31,656 bases of DNA from contig JAUYKD010000047.1 of NCBI GenBank assembly GCA_030700195.1, positions 1 to 31,656 on the forward strand, written 5' to 3'. Positions 19,335-26,752 of this stretch are shown one piece after another. The position numbers and the translations under genes were made by a program. The notes below the pieces were generated by a model. That model did not search any database. It saw only the letters and a program-made list of their open reading frames with translations, and was not told the DNA's origin. Origin of the DNA: Candidatus Nealsoniibacteriota bacterium. GTDB lineage: Bacteria > Patescibacteriota > Minisyncoccia > Minisyncoccales > MHMH01. How positions within the stretch are numbered: position 1 is the first letter of the stretch; every line of letters begins with the position of its first letter.

Positions 19335-21851
19335 TCAAGCGCTCTTAATTTTTAATTTAAAGGTTTGGGAATCAACTTCAACAATATCCCCTCTTTTCAG
19401 TTCATTAGACAAGAGAGCTGAAGCTAAAACATTTTCCACCTTATCTTGGATGACTCTCTTCATGGCTCTGGCCCCAAAAGTCGGATCATACCCTAATTCA
19501 ACTATTTTTTCTTTCAAAGCTAAAGTAATAGTAAAATCAATCCCCTTTTCTTTGAGATTTTTTTGCATAGAACGAAACATCAATTCGGCAATATCCAAAA
19601 GATTCTCTTTACTCAAAGGACTAAAAACAACCACCGCGTCAAACCGGTTGATGAATTCCGGACGGAAAATGCCTTTTTCAAAAATATAGTCAATTAATTT
19701 CTGTTTGACTAAAGACCATTCAGTCTTGTTCTTTAAGGATTCCAAAATTATCTGGTAGCCGGCGTTTGACGTTGAAATGATGATGGAATTTTTAAAATCA
19801 ACTTTTCTGCCAAGACCATCCATTAAAAACCCTTCATCCAAAACCTGTAAAAATAAGTTTAAGATATTAGGATGAGCTTTTTCAATTTCATCCAAAAGAA
19901 TCAAGGAAAACGGGTTTTCTCTAGCGGCCGTGGTCAAAAGACCGTCTTCTCCTCCTCCCCCTATAATCCTTGGGATATCAGAGACGTCCTGGAACTCTGA
20001 CATATCCAATCTGATCATTCTTGATTCAGCGCCAAAATATATCTGAGCTAAAGCTTTTGATGTCTCTGTTTTACCTACTCCGGTCGGTCCTAAAAATAAG
20101 AACGTTCCCATCGGCCCTTTCCTAACGGTAACTTCAGCCCTAGCCCTTCTTAAAGAGGTTGCCACTTCTCTAACCGCTTCCGCTTGGTTGATGATTCTTT
20201 GATGAATAAGCTCCTCTAAATTCAATAAAACTTCCTTTTCTTTTGATTCTATTTCACCTACCGGCACTTGGGTTTTTTCGGTGATAATCTTAGCTATGTG
20301 CCTTGGCATGAGCGCTCTGTCTTTAGTTGACCGTTTAACATAAATCATGACTTCATCCAAAAGATCAAGCGCCTTTTTAGGAAAAGGCAAAGAAGCCATA
20401 AAACGCCTGGTCAAAGAAATTATTTCTCTCAAGGATTGGTAAGTGATGAAAATTTTGTATTGCTGTTCCAAGACCAAAGCCAGGTTTTCCAAGATAAGCA
20501 TAACCTCTCCCTCGGGAATTTCTGCCACCTCTACTTTTTCAAAAAGATTCAAAACAGAAGGATTTTGTTCAATATTGCGATGCAGCCCGACAAAACTGGA
20601 AACAGCCACAATTTGGAATTGAGGCAAATGCAAATAAGAAGACATGACCCCGGAAATATCAACCCTGCCCGGTCCCGGTTTTACCCCGACAAAATTATGA
20701 AAATCATTAATAACTAAAATAACATTGCCCGCTCCAATGGCCTCTTGAAAAATTTTATCTAAAACAGCCTCCACCTCTTCCATATCCGAAAGTTCGGCCA
20801 GTAATCCTGAAAGGTTTAATTCAACAACCCTTTTATAGTTGACGCTGGGCAAAGTCTGGCCTAAAAGAGTTTTTTCAACCGATCCTTGAATAATCGACTT
20901 TCTGCCAACCCCGGGATCCCCTACCAGTAAAACATTATTATACTCATTCCTCGCCAAAATTCTTTCAACTTGTTCAATTGATTCTTTATGTCCGATAATC
21001 TCCGGGAAACCTTGTTTTTTGGCGATTTCGGTCCAATCAACAGAATACTTATCCAGCGTTAAAGTATAACCGGACGTCCATTCTTTAGCTAAGCTCCCTT
21101 TTTTCATTAAATTACGGTATTCCCACCATCTTTTCCTTTCTCTAATCCTTCTTTCAAGCGACTCCAGCCACCATGTTAAATTTTCAACATCTTCAACTCT
21201 TAATCTATGCTCAACCAGAATTTTTTGGAAAACAGAATCGCACTCGGCTAACCCGGTTAAAATGTCTCCAATCTCAATTCTCTCGTGGGCTCTTTTTTGA
21301 GCTATTTTAAAGGCAGCGACAATAACGTCGTGAAAACCCTGTTTAGAATTTGAAGATGTCAGCGCGTTTTTTAGCTCCTTTTGAAGCTCTTTCATATCAA
21401 TTAAAAGACGCGAGAAAACAAAATTCAACTTGGGATTACCGGTTAAAACAAAATAAAAAAGGACCAAAGAACTGGCTTCGGCAACTTTGTTTTTTCTTGA
21501 TAAGTTTTCTGCTTTATCAACCGCTAAAGCCGCATCAAAACTCAAAAATTCAGCTAAATCGCCGTTCTTCGGTATTTTAGGGTGCTTTAACTTTGAATTA
21601 AGAAAAGCTGTTTTTAGCCAAAGAACACAGCCAAGCGTTAGAAAAATGACGCTCAACCCTAAAAGAACCGAGTTTGACTGCTGAGAAAAAGCTCCACTCA
21701 AAAAACCTATTAAAAATAACAAAACAAAAACAAAAAAGAAACAGAAAAGCGTTTTTCTAATAACTTTTTCTGCCCTAAATAAAGGAGCTTGAGACCATCT
21801 TATCGCCTGATAGATTAAAGCTGTTTTAAGATTAAATTCAAGTTTATTCAT
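19335..21851 (-). CDS. Membrane-anchored ClpC/ClpB-like AAA+ ATPase
   Basis: 838 aa. Two N-terminal membrane helices (about residues 34-54 and 60-80) precede a Clp-N-like helical region (AFKIAQKRAHERIEIGDILTGL), then two AAA+ modules. AAA2 is intact: GPTGVGKTETSKALA, LILLDEIEKAHPNILNLFLQVLDEG, and a D2-small C-terminus (FGARAMKRVIQDKVEN). AAA1 is degenerate: Walker A GDPGVGRKS has Arg for the catalytic Lys, and Walker B VINDFHNF lacks the DE pair. So one ring probably hydrolyses ATP and the other is structural. No obvious ClpP-binding loop was identified. The start overlaps the upstream 152-aa frame by 4 nt (ATGA). Likely remodels or extracts membrane proteins. Confidence 0.88.
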   Translation of the reverse strand: MNKLEFNLKTALIYQAIRWSQAPLFRAEKVIRKTLFCFFFVFVLLFLIGFLSGAFSQQSNSVLLGLSVIFLTLGCVLWLKTAFLNSKLKHPKIPKNGDLAEFLSFDAALAVDKAENLSRKNKVAEASSLVLFYFVLTGNPKLNFVFSRLLIDMKELQKELKNALTSSNSKQGFHDVIVAAFKIAQKRAHERIEIGDILTGLAECDSVFQKILVEHRLRVEDVENLTWWLESLERRIRERKRWWEYRNLMKKGSLAKEWTSGYTLTLDKYSVDWTEIAKKQGFPEIIGHKESIEQVERILARNEYNNVLLVGDPGVGRKSIIQGSVEKTLLGQTLPSVNYKRVVELNLSGLLAELSDMEEVEAVLDKIFQEAIGAGNVILVINDFHNFVGVKPGPGRVDISGVMSSYLHLPQFQIVAVSSFVGLHRNIEQNPSVLNLFEKVEVAEIPEGEVMLILENLALVLEQQYKIFITYQSLREIISLTRRFMASLPFPKKALDLLDEVMIYVKRSTKDRALMPRHIAKIITEKTQVPVGEIESKEKEVLLNLEELIHQRIINQAEAVREVATSLRRARAEVTVRKGPMGTFLFLGPTGVGKTETSKALAQIYFGAESRMIRLDMSEFQDVSDIPRIIGGGGEDGLLTTAARENPFSLILLDEIEKAHPNILNLFLQVLDEGFLMDGLGRKVDFKNSIIISTSNAGYQIILESLKNKTEWSLVKQKLIDYIFEKGIFRPEFINRFDAVVVFSPLSKENLLDIAELMFRSMQKNLKEKGIDFTITLALKEKIVELGYDPTFGARAMKRVIQDKVENVLASALLSNELKRGDIVEVDSQTFKLKIKSA

Positions 21852-22231
21852 GTAAGAATTTTAAACCCGAAATAAAAACCGAATAACAAAAGAAACGGCA
21901 GCAGCAGCCAGAATAAAACAACAAGGGCTCCGGCCAAAAATACAAAAACTTCGGCAATTAACCCGAAGATGATTAAAACGCTTCTCATAATAGCTCCCAG
22001 GGTTCGGGAAATAACATTAAACGTAAAGACCTCAAAATATTTCTTAATATTGAATCCTTTACCGTAAGAATAATGATAGCGCCTCCAAGGAGAAAAAAGA
22101 GTCTTCAAAAGCATTGGCACAGACCAGTAATTCAAATTAAACCTAAGATAGTTTTTCCAACCGGCCGAAATGCCTTTTAAAGCATCAAAAAAATGCCATT
22201 CTAAATATTGAAGAAAAATATTACGGCCCAT
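21848..22231 (-). CDS. Small integral membrane protein, partner of the ClpC-like ATPase
   Basis: About 127 aa from the ATG at 22231 (the frame is open to 22306). A soluble N-terminal part with GRNIFLQYLEWHFFDALKGI, a conserved-looking TLFSPWRRYHYSYGKGF segment, and two hydrophobic helices at the C-terminus (LIIFGLIAEVFVFLAGALVVL and a following one ending in FGFYFGFKIL). I choose 22231 because TATAAT lies exactly 6 nt upstream, whereas the longer frame would run back through that promoter. Overlap ATGA with the AAA+ gene shows tight coupling. No named family recalled. Confidence 0.75.
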   Translation of the reverse strand: MGRNIFLQYLEWHFFDALKGISAGWKNYLRFNLNYWSVPMLLKTLFSPWRRYHYSYGKGFNIKKYFEVFTFNVISRTLGAIMRSVLIIFGLIAEVFVFLAGALVVLFWLLLPFLLLFGFYFGFKILT

Positions 22232-22237
22232 TAATTT

Positions 22238-22245
22238 ATTATACA
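22238..22245 (-). promoter_or_regulatory. TG-TATAAT box 6 nt before the ATG
   Basis: TGTATAAT, then AAATTA, then ATG. It abuts the hairpin element at 22245-22274, which would supply the -35 region. Confidence 0.55.
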
Positions 22246-22274
22246 CCGAGCTTTTATATAATAAAAGCGAAGGT
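22245..22274 (-). repeat. ACCTTC-stem-TCGGT hairpin at the membrane operon promoter
   Basis: On the minus strand: ACCTTC, stem GCTTTTAT-TAT-ATAAAAGC, TCGGT. An all-A/T version of the same fold found at 16040, 26652, 26753 and 27997. Confidence 0.65.
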
Positions 22275-22318
22275 AAAGATGAAACAATAGTTTCATCGCT
22301 TAACAAGAAAATTAGAAG

Positions 22319-22390
22319 TGGGCACTACAGGATTCGAACCTGTGACCCCTGTCATGTGAAGACAGTGCTCTGCCGCTGAGCTAAGTGCCC
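22319..22390 (-). tRNA. tRNA-Val (anticodon CAC)
   Basis: Minus-strand cloverleaf: acceptor GGGCACT/AGTGCCC, anticodon stem CTGTC/GACAG with loop TTCACAT (anticodon CAC), T-arm CAGG-TTCGAAT-CCTG. No encoded CCA. Confidence 0.93.
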
Positions 22391-22432
22391 GTTTTTTTAC
22401 ATTCTGTAATTAAAATAATATAATCCTATCAT

Positions 22433-22660
22433 TTAAAGTAAGTCTATAAATTCATCAACCGTAAGTCCTGCTTGTTTAAGAATTGACTTTAATGTTTTTG
22501 GAGCTAAATCTTTTCTTTTAAAAGGAATGGTCACCCTTAAGTTGGGCTTATCTCGATGACGTAATTGAATATGGCTTCCGGATTGGTGATATTCGTAAAA
22601 ACGAGCCCGTTTAAGAGCTCGAATGACTAATGAAGACGGTATTCTGGGGAGTTTAGACAT
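22433..22660 (-). CDS. hicA: HicA-family toxin (mRNA interferase)
   Basis: 75 aa, dsRBD-like fold that cleaves mRNA in translation-independent fashion in studied HicA proteins. Start MSKLPRIPSSLVIRALKRARFYEYHQ, then the catalytic His in GSHIQLRH, then VTIPFKRKDLAPKTLKSILKQAGL, all typical. Follows hicB by 11 nt. All key residues are present, so it is likely functional. Confidence 0.92.
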   Translation of the reverse strand: MSKLPRIPSSLVIRALKRARFYEYHQSGSHIQLRHRDKPNLRVTIPFKRKDLAPKTLKSILKQAGLTVDEFIDLL

Positions 22661-22671
22661 AAAATATAAAA

Positions 22672-22908
22672 CTAGACATAAACCCCAACTTTTTCCCGTT
22701 TGACATCTGCTGACTTCCGCAACATTTTATCTTTTAATAATGCTTCAATATAACAACGAATAGCGTCTTTAGCCATTTCGCGAGCTTCCCTTAAATTATT
22801 TCCTTCGGTAACCAAACCGGGAAGTTTGGGCACGATAACAGTATAACCTGCTCCATTGGGCTCAAAAACAGCTTCGTATTGATAGATTTTCTCTTTATGT
22901 TTTCTCAT
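22672..22908 (-). CDS. hicB: HicB-family antitoxin
   Basis: 78 aa, partial RNase H-like fold: YQYEAVFEPNGAGYTVIVPKLPGLVTEGNNLREAREMAKDAIRCYIEALL is the family core. It neutralises HicA and often represses the pair. No separate DNA-binding domain is obvious after residue 65, so autoregulation is uncertain. TGGTAAAAT lies 6 nt before the ATG and no Shine-Dalgarno is present, so the antitoxin mRNA is probably leaderless. It precedes hicA in the same operon. Confidence 0.9.
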   Translation of the reverse strand: MRKHKEKIYQYEAVFEPNGAGYTVIVPKLPGLVTEGNNLREAREMAKDAIRCYIEALLKDKMLRKSADVKREKVGVYV

Positions 22909-22914
22909 ATTCTT

Positions 22915-22923
22915 ATTTTACCA
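22915..22923 (-). promoter_or_regulatory. Extended -10 box 6 nt before hicB
   Basis: TGG-TAAAAT, then AAGAAT, then ATG on the minus strand. Confidence 0.55.
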
Positions 22924-22973
22924 AAATTACATAGGGCGTCAAGCGACCATTCAAATTGTCTTTCTAAAGCAAC

Positions 22974-22995
22974 CCACTCCACAAAAGTGGAGTGG
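22974..22995. repeat. 9-bp hairpin between the MscS-like gene and hicB
   Basis: CCACTCCAC-AAAA-GTGGAGTGG, perfect. No T run follows on the minus strand, so terminator function is doubtful. Confidence 0.45.
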
Positions 22996-23056
22996 ATGCA
23001 AAAATCAACTAAACGAGGCCCTCGTCTATCTTTAATAACGATATAAAAAGAATTTC

Positions 23057-23734
23057 TTATCCTTTAAGCTTCCTGTGCAAATCCCGCAGAACCTCAGTAG
23101 CTATTTCCTTACCTCCCAGCCCAAATGCCAGGCCGGCTGAAATGACTATCACTGCCACCAAACCGGTAAACAAAGTCTGGATTAAGGTGGGCGTCACTCT
23201 TAATTGGAGTAAAATAGCCAAAATGGCGAAAATCCAAATTGACCACCTGATAATGACTCCAACAATATGCCCGTAGTTGACGTTGGTTGATTCAACGGTT
23301 GCTCTAACAACCTTTTCCAGAATATCAGAGATAACGACAGCCACCACAAAAATAAAGGAAGCCACGACAACGTTAGGAAGATATCCTAAAACGCTCTTCA
23401 AAAATCCAGCAAAGTCATCCAGACCCAAAATCTTAACAGCGGCCACTAAAAAGACAATGACCAGCGTCCATTTGATAATGACTCCAATAAAGCTGGCTGC
23501 ATCAACTTTGAATTCAGCCATAGCTAAAGCTTGCTTCCAAATGCCTCTTTCAAAAATCCTATTGAACCTTATCTTTTTCAGCAGTTCCGTAACGAGACGG
23601 GCAACGCCGACTGAAAAGAACCAACCGATGATAAGAATAATAAATGCTCCAATCAGAGCTGGCATAAATTCAATAAAACCTTGCCAAAGACCTTGTAAGG
23701 CGTCGATAGTAACAGAATACCAATCTAAAACCAT
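23057..23734 (-). CDS. MscS-type conserved TM-helix membrane protein
   Basis: 225 aa with four to five hydrophobic helices. Contains the repeated conserved TM helix of MscS-related proteins (PALIGAFIILIIGWFFSVGVARLVTELLKKI; VASFIFVVAVVISDILEKVVRATVE) and ends GLAFGLGGKEIATEVLRDLHRKLKG, which is like the pore helix of the channel family. The cytoplasmic vestibule domain of full MscS is absent. Probably a small mechanosensitive-type channel or related protein; gating role is inferred. TAAAAA lies 5 nt before the ATG, no Shine-Dalgarno. Confidence 0.82.
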   Translation of the reverse strand: MVLDWYSVTIDALQGLWQGFIEFMPALIGAFIILIIGWFFSVGVARLVTELLKKIRFNRIFERGIWKQALAMAEFKVDAASFIGVIIKWTLVIVFLVAAVKILGLDDFAGFLKSVLGYLPNVVVASFIFVVAVVISDILEKVVRATVESTNVNYGHIVGVIIRWSIWIFAILAILLQLRVTPTLIQTLFTGLVAVIVISAGLAFGLGGKEIATEVLRDLHRKLKG

Positions 23735-23832
23735 AGTATTTTTTAGTTATTGAACATTGAAATTCGACCTTTAGAGATTATTGTATTATACAGGGTATTA
23801 GACAAGGTAAAAAGCGTCTACCTGTGGATAAC

Positions 23833-24273
23833 TCAAACAGCTTCCAAACGCTTTTTAATTTTCTCCGCGTATTCCTCTTTCTCCCCTTCCTTATACAAAT
23901 CTTTCTTTTGAACCCACCAATTTTTGTCAGCCCGAAATTCTATGCTATCATTCTTGTCTCTTGGAATAATATGAAAATGAGCGTGGAAAACTCCCTGACC
24001 GGCAATTTCTCCATTAAACATTTCTATTTTATATCCCGCACTTCCAGTTGATTTAACCACGGCCTTTGTTACTTTCTGCACTGCGCTTATTAAGGCCTGA
24101 AGTTTTAGTTTTGGAATATCCAAAAAGGCTTCGTAATGAGTTTTCGGTATTACTAAAGTATGGCCTTTAACAGCCGGCATAATGTCTAAAAAGGCGAAAC
24201 TGTGTTCGTCTTCATACACTTTAGCTGATGGAACTTCTCCTTTTACTATTTTACAAAATATACAATCAGACAT
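23833..24273 (-). CDS. HIT-family nucleotide hydrolase
   Basis: 146 aa of the Hint branch of histidine-triad proteins, which hydrolyse adenosine phosphoramidates and related nucleotidyl bonds. The catalytic triad is FHAHFHIIPR (H-x-H-x-H). CIFCKIVKGEVPSAKVYEDE, LDIMPAVKGHTLVIPKTHYE and the CIFC half of a zinc site are typical. A single gene between MscS-like and the terminator at 24333. No Shine-Dalgarno or clear -10 near the ATG. Confidence 0.93.
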   Translation of the reverse strand: MSDCIFCKIVKGEVPSAKVYEDEHSFAFLDIMPAVKGHTLVIPKTHYEAFLDIPKLKLQALISAVQKVTKAVVKSTGSAGYKIEMFNGEIAGQGVFHAHFHIIPRDKNDSIEFRADKNWWVQKKDLYKEGEKEEYAEKIKKRLEAV

Positions 24274-24332
24274 TTTGTTTGGCTAATTTAAAAATATCAT
24301 AATATTCTAGAAAATTCAAGATAAATAAAAGC

Positions 24333-24356
24333 GGGCATCCTTATAAAAAGATGCCC
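24333..24356 (-). terminator. Intrinsic terminator of the 163-aa gene
   Basis: GGGCATC (24333-24339) pairs with GATGCCC (24350-24356). On the minus strand the hairpin is followed by GCTTTTATTT. Confidence 0.7.
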
Positions 24357-24395
24357 ACTTAGTTTTTTCCTGACAAATGTCAATTAACCAGTACA

Positions 24396-24887
24396 TTAAT
24401 CAGGCACTTCATCAAATAAAGCCATATGGAAGATTTTTATCTCTTCTTTTATGTCTTTAATCTTAATGGGTAGTGTCTCCAACTCTGCTTCGGACTTTTC
24501 CAGTTTCTCGGTTAAAGAAACAAGTTGACTATAATAATCCATCCACTTTGTAAGATATTTTCCATCCTTTATGCTTTGTGTAGCTATAATAAAACTATCT
24601 ATCCTTGGACTGGATTTAGGATATCTACTTTTGAAGCTAATCGCTTTCTCGATAGCAATCTTATGATTGGATTCTGAAGATATAGACTGCCAACCGAGAA
24701 AAAAAAGCACAAGAATAAAAAAAGAAAACAGCGCGTTGATCGTCCAATAACCAGGTCGACTAATTATCGAAAACATCAGACTTAAGATAAAAGTTCCACA
24801 AACGACCAAAAAAATTGAACAAAGAACCACAGCATGTTTATAACTCATCCATCCTACCCAAATTTGAAAATCTTTAAATGTGCTCAT
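24396..24887 (-). CDS. Hypothetical membrane protein, 163 aa, isolated gene
   Basis: Not recognised. Two membrane helices (about residues 19-41, VVLCSIFLVVCGTFILSLMF, and 49-67, NALFSFFILVLFFLGW) are followed by a soluble C-terminal part with a coiled coil (LVSLTEKLEKSEAELETLPIKIKDIKEEIK). Strong Shine-Dalgarno (AAAAAAGGAGGTATTCTTA before ATG) and a terminator at 24333-24356. A promoter is unclear; TTGTTT near 24941 is the best -35 candidate. Looks like the other isolated accessory genes in expression signals. Confidence 0.75.
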   Translation of the reverse strand: MSTFKDFQIWVGWMSYKHAVVLCSIFLVVCGTFILSLMFSIISRPGYWTINALFSFFILVLFFLGWQSISSESNHKIAIEKAISFKSRYPKSSPRIDSFIIATQSIKDGKYLTKWMDYYSQLVSLTEKLEKSEAELETLPIKIKDIKEEIKIFHMALFDEVPD

Positions 24888-25015
24888 TAAGAATACCTCC
24901 TTTTTTAATATTGTTTAAACTACCACAACTCATAAAAAAAACAAGACCTATTAGTAATGTGCATATACTTTTCGCACCTTTCTGGTAATCAAGAGAGGTA
25001 TAAAACTATATCCAA

Positions 25016-25048
25016 AAGTTGCGGTCAAAACCTGGTTTTGACCAACTT
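25016..25048 (-). terminator. Long hairpin between accessory genes, possible terminator
   Basis: GGTCAAAAC (25023-25031) and GTTTTGACC (25035-25043) form a 9-bp stem with loop CTG, extended by AAGTT/AACTT beyond a 2-nt bulge. On the minus strand only CTTTTGG follows, so termination would be weak. It is the main feature of the gene-free stretch 24888-25126. Confidence 0.45.
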
Positions 25049-25097
25049 CACAAAAACTATGGTGAGCTATTCTTAAATTAGCTCGGACGATTTTCGC

Positions 25098-25242
25098 CGC
25101 GTTCGTCGATGAACTAAAGTTCATCTTTACACTTCGTTAACACTCGTGTCTTTGACAATTTTCCCGATTTCATTGAAATCGAGGATCCTCGACTCCGATT
25201 TTATCGAGAGTCCTCGACAGGGTCGGGACAAAGTCGGGACAA
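25098..25242. repeat. Palindrome cluster
   Basis: In about 145 nt: GATGAAC-TAAA-GTTCATC (25108-25125), ACACTTC...TCGTGT (25131-25149), CGATTTCA-T-TGAAATCG (25165-25181), TCGAGGATCCTCGA (25179-25192), the related CGAGAGTCCTCG (25205-25216), and a tandem pair GTCGGGACAA at 25222 and 25233. The first two together are a diverged copy of the composite hairpin at 26629-26679. Confidence 0.6.
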
Positions 25243-25387
25243 GTTTTTCTTCGGCGGCAAATTCCCAAAAACAAAAATCAACTTGTTTTTGAGTTGATTT
25301 ACAGAAAGAATTTATTTCCCTTTCAGAAACTGCTAATTTCTTAGTAATCTCTGAAAGGGAGGAAGGTGGTTGAACTTTACAGCCCAA
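25127..25387 (-). CDS. Doubtful small protein, 86 aa, overlapping palindromes
   Basis: TTG start with a good Shine-Dalgarno (AAGGGGAGGTTGG), 24 nt after the 245-aa gene. The N-terminal half (SLSEITKKLAVSEREINSFCKST) could be a short helical domain. The C-terminal half is encoded by the palindrome cluster and is unlikely to be conserved. It could be a real gene whose 3' part was overwritten by repeats, or a chance frame. Confidence 0.35.
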   Translation of the reverse strand: MGCKVQPPSSLSEITKKLAVSEREINSFCKSTQKQVDFCFWEFAAEEKLVPTLSRPCRGLSIKSESRILDFNEIGKIVKDTSVNEV

Positions 25388-25411
25388 CCAACCTCCCCTT
25401 ATTTGTGGCTT

Positions 25412-26149
25412 CTAGTTAACCCTACTGACCAAGGTTAAATGATAGCCGATTTTTTCGACCGTCTCACGGTCGAGAACGACACCCTCCGGCTGCCGTTGGC
25501 GGAGAACAAACTGGATCGCCCTGTCACCCCGCCGCATGAAGACCGCCAGTCTCTGCATCGGTACTTTTATACCGAGCAGAGAGCTCAACGCCTCTGCGGT
25601 TCCATCGTGCCCGACAGCGGACACGAAGTTTCCGCCGGCACAAAGCTCTTTCGCAGTATTCGATTGGATTGGCTTGATCTCGAATACCGCAGTGTCCCCA
25701 TGCGGAATCGGCACAACCTGTGCCGACAGAATATAAAGGCGAAGCTTGTACTGCGCGATAACCCACCGGGCCAAGATTTTCCCAGCCCGTTCCGCCTTCT
25801 CATCAGCGTCTGAACAACCCCATGGGTCAAACGACTTCACCCAGGTCTCCGGGTCGGGCATTCCTGTTTCCCCGACCGAGTGATTGCAGTCAAGCTGATG
25901 TGTTAGCCCTCTCCAAGCCTGGAGAGAATCCTCCGCTCCCGTCACCTGATTTCTCAATTCAAGGAACCAATCGGGGAGATTCCGATTATCCATGAGGTAG
26001 TTCATCTCCTCACTGGTGGGTGGGGAGAAACCTTTATCGATCGGCTCCAGGGTATGGGTTGCCTTCTGCTCTTGGTCCGACCTGACGACCCTGATGTGCA
26101 GGTCGTCCCGGGACGACAAGACTACAGTGACCTTATTCCTTTTAGCCAT
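25412..26149 (-). CDS. Accessory protein with C-terminal STIV B116-like (DUF1874) domain
   Basis: 245 aa. The last ~75 residues (NFVSAVGHDGTAEALSSLLGI, MRRGDRAIQFVLRQRQPEGVVLD, EKIGYHLTLVSRV) match the pattern I know for DUF1874 / B116 of Sulfolobus turreted icosahedral virus: VGHe.TA..LS.LLG, GD.ai...L..R.PEG.vl. The first ~170 residues (TVVLSSRDDLHIRVVRSD; DWFLELRNQVTGAEDSLQAWRGLTHQLDC) are unrecognised and might be another domain. Strong Shine-Dalgarno (AAAGGAGGAAAAA) and a TTGACA/TATCAT promoter. GC content is clearly higher than in neighbours, suggesting transfer. Function unknown; some B116-like proteins bind DNA. Confidence 0.75.
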   Translation of the reverse strand: MAKRNKVTVVLSSRDDLHIRVVRSDQEQKATHTLEPIDKGFSPPTSEEMNYLMDNRNLPDWFLELRNQVTGAEDSLQAWRGLTHQLDCNHSVGETGMPDPETWVKSFDPWGCSDADEKAERAGKILARWVIAQYKLRLYILSAQVVPIPHGDTAVFEIKPIQSNTAKELCAGGNFVSAVGHDGTAEALSSLLGIKVPMQRLAVFMRRGDRAIQFVLRQRQPEGVVLDRETVEKIGYHLTLVSRVN

Positions 26150-26325
26150 TTTTTCCTCCTTTGCGCTCCGGCTAAAAAGCGCAATCCATCCGCAACCGTT
26201 TCTCTCCCTTACGGTAAGAGTGTCTTTTTATGAATTTCTCCATAGCGGCGAGATATTGCCCTTTTATAAAGAACGACATTTCGCCACCATGGAAAGTTTT
26301 CTTAAGGAACTTATTTCATATTTAT

Positions 26326-26354
26326 ATGATAGAATACTATTTCAAATTTGTCAA
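26326..26354 (-). promoter_or_regulatory. Promoter for the 245-aa gene
   Basis: TTGACA (26349-26354), 17-nt spacer, TATCAT (26326-26331) on the minus strand. The leader would be about 170 nt. I see no gene in 26150-26539 besides this and the hairpin at 26433-26466. Confidence 0.7.
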
Positions 26355-26432
26355 GGGCAACAAAAAAATAGAGTTTCCTTTCCTATTTATAATGTATGAA
26401 AAATTTTCTTTTAAAAATGTGGTTCGAGACGA

Positions 26433-26466
26433 CCCCGGATCAAATTGCTTCGCAATTTTAACGGGG
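26433..26466. repeat. CCCCG...AACGGGG hairpin, short relative
   Basis: Outer CCCCG/CGGGG (26433-26437, 26462-26466) and inner AAATTGC-TTC-GCAATTT (26442-26458). The right end TTTTAACGGGG resembles the TTTCTAACGGGG arm of the three longer repeats, but there is no gene start here. Confidence 0.5.
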
Positions 26467-26539
26467 CAGGTATTTTTCCGGTTCTTTGGCAATTTTTGAA
26501 GAACGCGGCGAGGCGAAAAAACGGGCAAATACACTAATG

Positions 26540-26611
26540 TGGACCCTACCAGATTCGGACTGGTAACCTCCTCATTGCAAATGAGGCGCTCTACCATTGA
26601 GCTAAGGGCCC
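26540..26611 (-). tRNA. tRNA-Ala (anticodon TGC)
   Basis: Minus-strand cloverleaf: acceptor GGGCCCT/AGGGTCC (one G.T pair), D-arm GCTCAATGGTAGAGC, anticodon stem CCTCA/TGAGG with loop TTTGCAA, T-arm ACCAG-TCCGAAT-CTGGT. The T-loop starts TCC where TTC is nearly universal. No encoded CCA. Two extra copies of the 5' half lie directly upstream. Confidence 0.88.
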
Positions 26612-26651
26612 ACCAAAGTCATTTCGGCGATGAATCTAAAGATTCATCTTC

Positions 26652-26679
26652 ACCTTCGCCCCGCAGAGCGGGGCTCGGT
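26652..26679 (+). repeat. ACCTTC-stem-TCGGT hairpin in the tRNA-Ala array, copy 1
   Basis: ACCTTC, stem GCCCCGC-AGA-GCGGGGC, TCGGT. Confidence 0.7.
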
Positions 26680-26752
26680 AAATGAGGCGCTCTACCATTA
26701 AGCTAAGGGCCCACCAAAGTCATTTCGGCGATGAATCTAAAGATTCATCTTC

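Noticed and set aside
25455..25473. TCGACCGT-CTC-ACGGTCGA hairpin near the end of the 245-aa gene as a repeat element
   Set aside because: It encodes a segment in line with the DUF1874 pattern and has no second copy in the window.
26337..26597. 86-codon minus-strand frame upstream of the B116-like gene
   Set aside because: It runs through tRNA-Ala, a hairpin repeat and the promoter at 26326-26354, with no ribosome-binding site.
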